A stretch of DNA of 64,000 nucleotides, from contig NZ_CP024996.1 of NCBI RefSeq assembly GCF_003719195.1, positions 2,914,001-2,978,000 of the forward strand, read 5' to 3'. The DNA comes from Herbaspirillum rubrisubalbicans. Its GTDB lineage: Bacteria; Pseudomonadota; Gammaproteobacteria; Burkholderiales; Burkholderiaceae_D. Below the pieces are notes generated by a model that saw only the letters and a list, made by a program, of their open reading frames with translations, made no database searches and was not told where the DNA came from. A program made the position numbers and the translations under genes. Positions 59,776 to 64,000 of this stretch are shown one piece after another (positions within the stretch are counted from its first letter, which is position 1; each line of letters opens with the position of its first letter).

Positions 59776-59792
59776 CGGCCCGTATCGGGCCG
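59776..59792. promoter_or_regulatory. GC-rich hairpin in the alcohol dehydrogenase leader
   Basis: CGGCCCG-TAT-CGGGCCG, a perfect seven-base stem 31 bases before the start at 59823, followed shortly by GTTGTTTT. It may act as an attenuator or affect transcript stability. Confidence 0.45.
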
Positions 59793-59822
59793 TCGCCGTT
59801 GTTTTGCACTATGGAGAACACT

Positions 59823-60992
59823 ATGGCAATGGCAAATCAGACCTTTGGCTTCTACATGCCAAACGTATCGCTCATGGGCGTGGGTTGCGCCGAGGAAGTC
59901 GGCCTGCAAGCCAAGGCATTGGGAGCACGACGCGTGTTCCTGTGTACCGACGTCGGCATGGTCAAGCTCGGCATGGCGAACAAGATCAAGGCCATCCTCG
60001 AGAGCGCGGACTTGGCCGTCACCGTCTATGACGGTTCCGATCCGAATCCGACTGACAAGAACGTAGAACTGGGGGTGCAGCTATACCGCGCCGCCGATTG
60101 CGATGCTATCGTCTCGCTCGGCGGCGGCAGTGCCCACGACTGTGCCAAGGGCATCGGCATGGTGGTCAGCAACGGTGGCAATATCCGTGACTACGAAGGT
60201 CTGAACAAGACCAGCAAGCCCATGCCGCCCTTCCTGGCCATCAACACCACGGCCGGCACGGCCAGTGAGATGACCCGTTTTTGCATCATCACCAATACCG
60301 ACAACCACGTGAAGATGGCCCTGGTGGACTGGCGCTGCACGCCCAATGTGGCCATCAACGATCCGCTGCTGATGAAGGACATGCCGGCCTCCCTCACCGC
60401 TGCCACCGGCATGGACGCCCTCACCCACGCCATCGAAGCCTACGTTTCCACGGCCGCCACGCCGATTACCGATGCGTGCGCCCTGCAGGCGATCCGCCTC
60501 ATCTCGCAATGGCTGCGTCCGGCCGTGGCCAATGCCCAGCAGATGGAAGCCCGTGACAAGATGGCCTATGCCGAATACCTGGCCGGCATGGCGTTCAATA
60601 ACGCCTCGCTCGGCTACGTCCACGCGATGGCCCACCAACTGGGTGGTTTCTACAACCTGCCCCATGGCGTGTGCAACGCCATCCTGCTGCCCGAGGTGTG
60701 CAGCTTCAACCTCATCGCCTGCCCACAACGCTACGCCGACATCGCCGAGGCGATGGGTGAAAAGATCGCCAACCTGTCGGTGATGGATGCCGCCGACAAG
60801 GCCATCAAGGCGATCCGGCAACTGGCCCGCGACGTCGCCATCCCGCCCAATCTGGCGGTACTGGGTGTCAAGGAGAGCGACTTCGAGCTGATGGCCACCA
60901 ATGCCAAGAAAGACGCCTGCCAGCTCACCAACCCGCGCACGGCGACGCTGGAACAGGTGGTGGGCATCTTCCGTCAAGCCCATCAGGGCTGA
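59823..60992 (+). CDS. Iron-dependent (group III) alcohol dehydrogenase
   Basis: 389 residues from MAMANQTFGFYMPNVSLMG; GGAG lies six bases before this ATG. The NAD motif GGGSAHDCAKGIG and the iron site region GMDALTHAIEAYVS and HAMAHQLGGFYNLPHGVCNA are complete. It oxidises a short-chain alcohol to the aldehyde, which the next gene's product oxidises further. The two genes lie 29 bases apart. Confidence 0.92.
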   Translation: MAMANQTFGFYMPNVSLMGVGCAEEVGLQAKALGARRVFLCTDVGMVKLGMANKIKAILESADLAVTVYDGSDPNPTDKNVELGVQLYRAADCDAIVSLGGGSAHDCAKGIGMVVSNGGNIRDYEGLNKTSKPMPPFLAINTTAGTASEMTRFCIITNTDNHVKMALVDWRCTPNVAINDPLLMKDMPASLTAATGMDALTHAIEAYVSTAATPITDACALQAIRLISQWLRPAVANAQQMEARDKMAYAEYLAGMAFNNASLGYVHAMAHQLGGFYNLPHGVCNAILLPEVCSFNLIACPQRYADIAEAMGEKIANLSVMDAADKAIKAIRQLARDVAIPPNLAVLGVKESDFELMATNAKKDACQLTNPRTATLEQVVGIFRQAHQG

Positions 60993-61021
60993 ACCCGTTT
61001 GTTTTCCCAAAGGTCATCATC

Positions 61022-62503
61022 ATGAACCAATTGCATACCGAACATATCGACAAACAGTACAAGCTGCTGATCAATGGCGAGTGGGTCCCCTCCCGTTCCG
61101 GCAATGAATTCACTTCCACCAACCCGGCCTCCGGCGAGTTGCTGGCGCACTGCGCCAATGCCGATCGTGAAGATGTCGATGCCGCCGTGCAGGCCGCCTG
61201 GTCGGCCTACAAGACCTGGAAGGACACCAGCCCAGCCGAACGCGCCGGCTTCCTGAACCGCATCGCCGATGCCATCGAGGCCAAGGCACAGCATTTCGCG
61301 ATGGTCGAAACGCTGGACAACGGCAAGCCCATCCGCGAAACCCTGGCCGTGGACATTCCTTCGGGCATTGATCACTTCCGTTACTTCGCTGCCGCCATCC
61401 GTACCGATGAAGGCAGCGCCACCCGCCTGGACAAGAACACCCTGAGCCTGATCCTGCGCGAACCGATCGGTGTGGTCGGCCAGATCATTCCCTGGAACTT
61501 CCCCTTCCTGATGGCCGCCTGGAAGCTGGCACCGGCGCTGGCTGCCGGCAACTGCGTGGTGATCAAGCCGTCGTCCGATACCTCGTTGAGCCTGCTGGAA
61601 CTGGGCAAGGTGCTCAAGGACATCCTGCCCAAGGGCGTGGTCAACATCGTCACCGGCAAGGGTTCCACCACGGGCAACTACATGCTGGAGCACGAAGGCT
61701 TCCGCAAGCTGGCCTTCACCGGCTCCACCGATATCGGCTATACGGTGGCTGAAGCCGCCGCCAAGAAACTCATCCCCTCCACTCTGGAGCTGGGCGGCAA
61801 GTCGGCCAACATCATCTTCCCCGATGCTCCGTGGGAAAAGATGATCGAAGGCGTGCAGCTTGGCATTCTCTTCAACCAGGGTCAGGTCTGCTGCGCCGGC
61901 TCCCGCATCTTCGTGCACAAGAGCATCTACAACCGCTTCGTCGAGGAAGCCGGCAAGGCCTTCTCGCAGGTCAACGTCAACCTGCCCTGGCTGGCCAATA
62001 CCCAGATGGGCCCGCTGGTCAATGCGCACCAGTTGAAGACGGTGCTGGGTTATGTCGATATCGGTCGGACGGAAGGTGAAGTCCTGGTCGGCGGTCATCG
62101 TATCGGCCGCACTGAACTGCAGGACGGCAATTTCATGGAGCCGACCCTGATCGCCACCACCAACAACTCGCGCGTGGCCAGAGAAGAGATCTTTGGCCCG
62201 GTGGGCGCCGTCATCGCCTTCGAGGATGAGGATGAAGTCATCGCCATGGCCAATGACAGCGAGTTCGGTCTGGGCGGCGCAGTCTGGACCAAGACCCTCA
62301 ATACCGCCCTGCGGGTGGCCTCGGGTGTGGAGACCGGTCGCATGTGGGTCAACACCTACAACCAGTTGCCCGCCCATGCCCCGTTTGGCGGCTACAAGAA
62401 GTCCGGCATCGGCCGCGAAAACCACAAGATGATGCTGGAGCACTATTCCCAGTGCAAGAACATCTTCATCAGCATGGATGAGGCCAAACTGGGTCTTTAC
62501 TAA
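61022..62503 (+). CDS. NAD-dependent aldehyde dehydrogenase (acetaldehyde type)
   Basis: 493 residues. Catalytic Glu in LELGGKSANIIF, catalytic Cys in NQGQVCCAGSRIF, and the cofactor site PWNFPFLMAAWKLAPALAAG. The end FGGYKKSGIGRENHKMMLEH is typical of acetaldehyde/chloroacetaldehyde dehydrogenases linked to alcohol use. It forms an alcohol-to-acid pathway with the preceding dehydrogenase. Confidence 0.92.
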   Translation: MNQLHTEHIDKQYKLLINGEWVPSRSGNEFTSTNPASGELLAHCANADREDVDAAVQAAWSAYKTWKDTSPAERAGFLNRIADAIEAKAQHFAMVETLDNGKPIRETLAVDIPSGIDHFRYFAAAIRTDEGSATRLDKNTLSLILREPIGVVGQIIPWNFPFLMAAWKLAPALAAGNCVVIKPSSDTSLSLLELGKVLKDILPKGVVNIVTGKGSTTGNYMLEHEGFRKLAFTGSTDIGYTVAEAAAKKLIPSTLELGGKSANIIFPDAPWEKMIEGVQLGILFNQGQVCCAGSRIFVHKSIYNRFVEEAGKAFSQVNVNLPWLANTQMGPLVNAHQLKTVLGYVDIGRTEGEVLVGGHRIGRTELQDGNFMEPTLIATTNNSRVAREEIFGPVGAVIAFEDEDEVIAMANDSEFGLGGAVWTKTLNTALRVASGVETGRMWVNTYNQLPAHAPFGGYKKSGIGRENHKMMLEHYSQCKNIFISMDEAKLGLY

Positions 62504-62599
62504 GCAGGACGAATCCAAGTAGTACAAGCAGCACGCATCACCCTCGCAAGAGCCGCCTGCCCCAGGCGCTCTTGCGCAAGTCTCACAAAGGAAATGAAC

Positions 62600-64000
62600 A
62601 TGGCGCTGACGGTTGGAATCCCCAAAGAGATATTTCCTGAAGAAAAAAGAGTGGCGGCTTCGCCCGAGATGGTCGCCAAATTGATCGCACTGGGTTTCCC
62701 GGTGCTGATGGAAAACCAGGCAGGTGCGCTGGCCAATATGCCAGATGAAGCTTTCCGCGCAGCAGGCGCAAGCATCGCCGCTTCCCCGCAACAGGTCTGG
62801 CAAGCAGCCGACCTCATTTTCAAAGTACGCGCTCCTTCCCTGGCGGAAGTCGCCTTGATGAAGGAAGGTTCCACCCTCATCAGTTTCATCTGGCCAGCAC
62901 AAAACGCCGAGCTGATGGCCGCCCTGGCAGCCAAGCGGGCTACCGTGCTGGCAATGGATTGCATCCCCCGTATCTCGCGCGCACAAAAGTGCGATGCGCT
63001 CTCCTCCATGGCCAATATTGCCGGCTACCGCGCCGTCATTGAGGCCGCCAATCAATTCGGTCGCTTCTTTACCGGTCAGATCACGGCGGCCGGCAAGGTA
63101 CCGCCGGCCAAGGTGTTCGTGATCGGTGCCGGCGTGGCGGGTCTGGCCGCGCTGGGCACAGCGGTCTCGCTGGGCGCCGTGGTGCGCGCCAACGATACCC
63201 GCCAGGAGGTGGCCGACCAGATCAAGTCCATGGGCGCCGAGTTCGTCGGCGTCAATTACGTCGAAGAAGGCTCCGGTGGCGGTGGCTATGCCAAGGTGAT
63301 GAGCGAGGGCTACCAGCAAGCCCAGCGCCAGGTCTTTGCCGAGCAGGCCAAGGATGTCGACATCATCATCACCACCGCATTGATCCCCGGAAAACCCGCA
63401 CCCAAGCTCATTACCAGCGAGATGGTGCAGAGTATGCGTCCCGGCAGCGTGATCGTCGACCTGGCCGCCGAACAGGGCGGCAATTGCGAACTGACGGTGC
63501 CAGGCGAAGTCGTGGTGCGCCACGATGTGACGATCATCGGCTATACCGATCTGCCGTCACGTCTGTCCAAGCAATCCAGTACGCTGTACGCGACCAACCT
63601 GCTGCGCCTGACCGAGGAACTCTGCAAGACCAAGGACGGCATCATTCTGGTCAATATGGACGATGAGATGATCCGCGGCGCCACCGTGCTCAAGGACGGC
63701 ACGGTGACCTGGCCGCCGCCAGCCATCAAGCCGGCAGTTGCCCCCGCCAAGCCCGCGCCCAACGCACCGGCCACAGCCCCGCAAGCCAAGGCAGCCCCGG
63801 TCAAAAAGCCCGCCTCGCGCTGGGGCCCGGTGATCTTCGGTGGCCTCGCCGCCGTGTTGCTGTGGCTGGTGGGCAGCTATGCACCGACCGAGTTCCTGGA
63901 ACACTTCACCGTGTTCATCCTGGCCTGCTTCGTCGGCTACATGGTGGTGTGGAACGTGACGGCGTCGCTGCATACGCCATTGATGAGCGTGACCAATGCC
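62600..64000 (+). CDS. pntA: NAD(P) transhydrogenase alpha subunit (cut by window edge)
   Basis: 467 residues are visible. N-terminal AlaDH/PNT domain ([20 protein letters not shown]), the NAD-binding [18 protein letters not shown] with [12 protein letters not shown], the Pro/Ala-rich linker, and the first membrane helices ([20 protein letters not shown]). PntA and PntB pump protons while exchanging hydride between NADH and NADP. Ribosome site AAGGA; the end of the gene lies outside. Confidence 0.95.
   Translation, partial: MALTVGIPKEIFPEEKRVAASPEMVAKLIALGFPVLMENQAGALANMPDEAFRAAGASIAASPQQVWQAADLIFKVRAPSLAEVALMKEGSTLISFIWPAQNAELMAALAAKRATVLAMDCIPRISRAQKCDALSSMANIAGYRAVIEAANQFGRFFTGQITAAGKVPPAKVFVIGAGVAGLAALGTAVSLGAVVRANDTRQEVADQIKSMGAEFVGVNYVEEGSGGGGYAKVMSEGYQQAQRQVFAEQAKDVDIIITTALIPGKPAPKLITSEMVQSMRPGSVIVDLAAEQGGNCELTVPGEVVVRHDVTIIGYTDLPSRLSKQSSTLYATNLLRLTEELCKTKDGIILVNMDDEMIRGATVLKDGTVTWPPPAIKPAVAPAKPAPNAPATAPQAKAAPVKKPASRWGPVIFGGLAAVLLWLVGSYAPTEFLEHFTVFILACFVGYMVVWNVTASLHTPLMSVTNA

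Noticed and set aside
60983..63523. An 846-codon open frame on the minus strand
   Set aside because: It is antisense to two clear enzymes (aldehyde dehydrogenase and PntA) and has the Gly/His/Asp/Leu-rich composition of a GC-driven shadow frame.

Overview
The window looks like a chromosomal piece of a plant-associated beta-proteobacterium, most likely Herbaspirillum or a close relative in the Oxalobacteraceae. This is inferred from gene content and synteny (an HrpL-controlled Hrp1-type secretion island next to Burkholderiales-type metabolic genes) and from high-GC codon use; no rRNA or marker gene is present.

Layout. (1) 1-4920, minus strand: a type IVb (R64 thin pilus-like) operon, pilL-pilN-pilO-pilP-pilQ, with pilQ cut by the window edge. 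(2) 5243-25176, minus strand: the apparatus genes of a type III secretion system (T3SS). The units are hrpF-hrpG-hrcC, hrpB-hrcJ-hrpD-hrpE, and the long hrpJ...hrcV...hrpQ-hrcN-hrpO-hrpP-hrcQRSTU run. Between hrpJ and hrcV lie four genes that look like tyeA, sycN, yscX and yscY, an order otherwise typical of animal-pathogen Ysc systems. (3) 25434-26042, plus strand: hrpL, the ECF sigma factor. (4) 26160-42446: the accessory region. It holds a CesT-like chaperone, two paralogous methyltransferases, a 972-residue protein with eight ~110-residue repeats, several very small proteins (candidate pilin or needle subunits), a J-domain effector candidate, a harpin-like protein, an ATP-grasp protein plus an Asp/Glu-racemase-like protein with N-terminal extensions, and two paralogous chaperones. 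A strong terminator at 42412-42446 closes the island.

(5) 42459-55960: a minus-strand catabolic and uptake cluster with a CapA-like protein, a serine beta-lactamase-fold hydrolase, an N-formylglutamate amidohydrolase, a five-gene dipeptide/oligopeptide ABC transporter, two IclR regulators and a porin. A stand-alone ECF sigma factor and a small protein lie among them. (6) 56021-64000: an SDR, a class III aminotransferase, two hypothetical proteins, an iron-dependent alcohol dehydrogenase, an aldehyde dehydrogenase and the start of pntA.

Regulation. I found ten candidate HrpL promoters (hrp boxes, GGAACC-N15/16-CCACNNA with at most one mismatch). They sit in front of nearly every T3SS transcription unit and none was found outside the island, so HrpL probably drives the whole region. 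The most striking anomalies are a nine-T run that truncates hrpO but leaves the rest of the gene in the next frame (reminiscent of transcriptional slippage in Shigella spa13), the Ysc-like block inside an Hrp system, and a set of unfamiliar candidate effectors.
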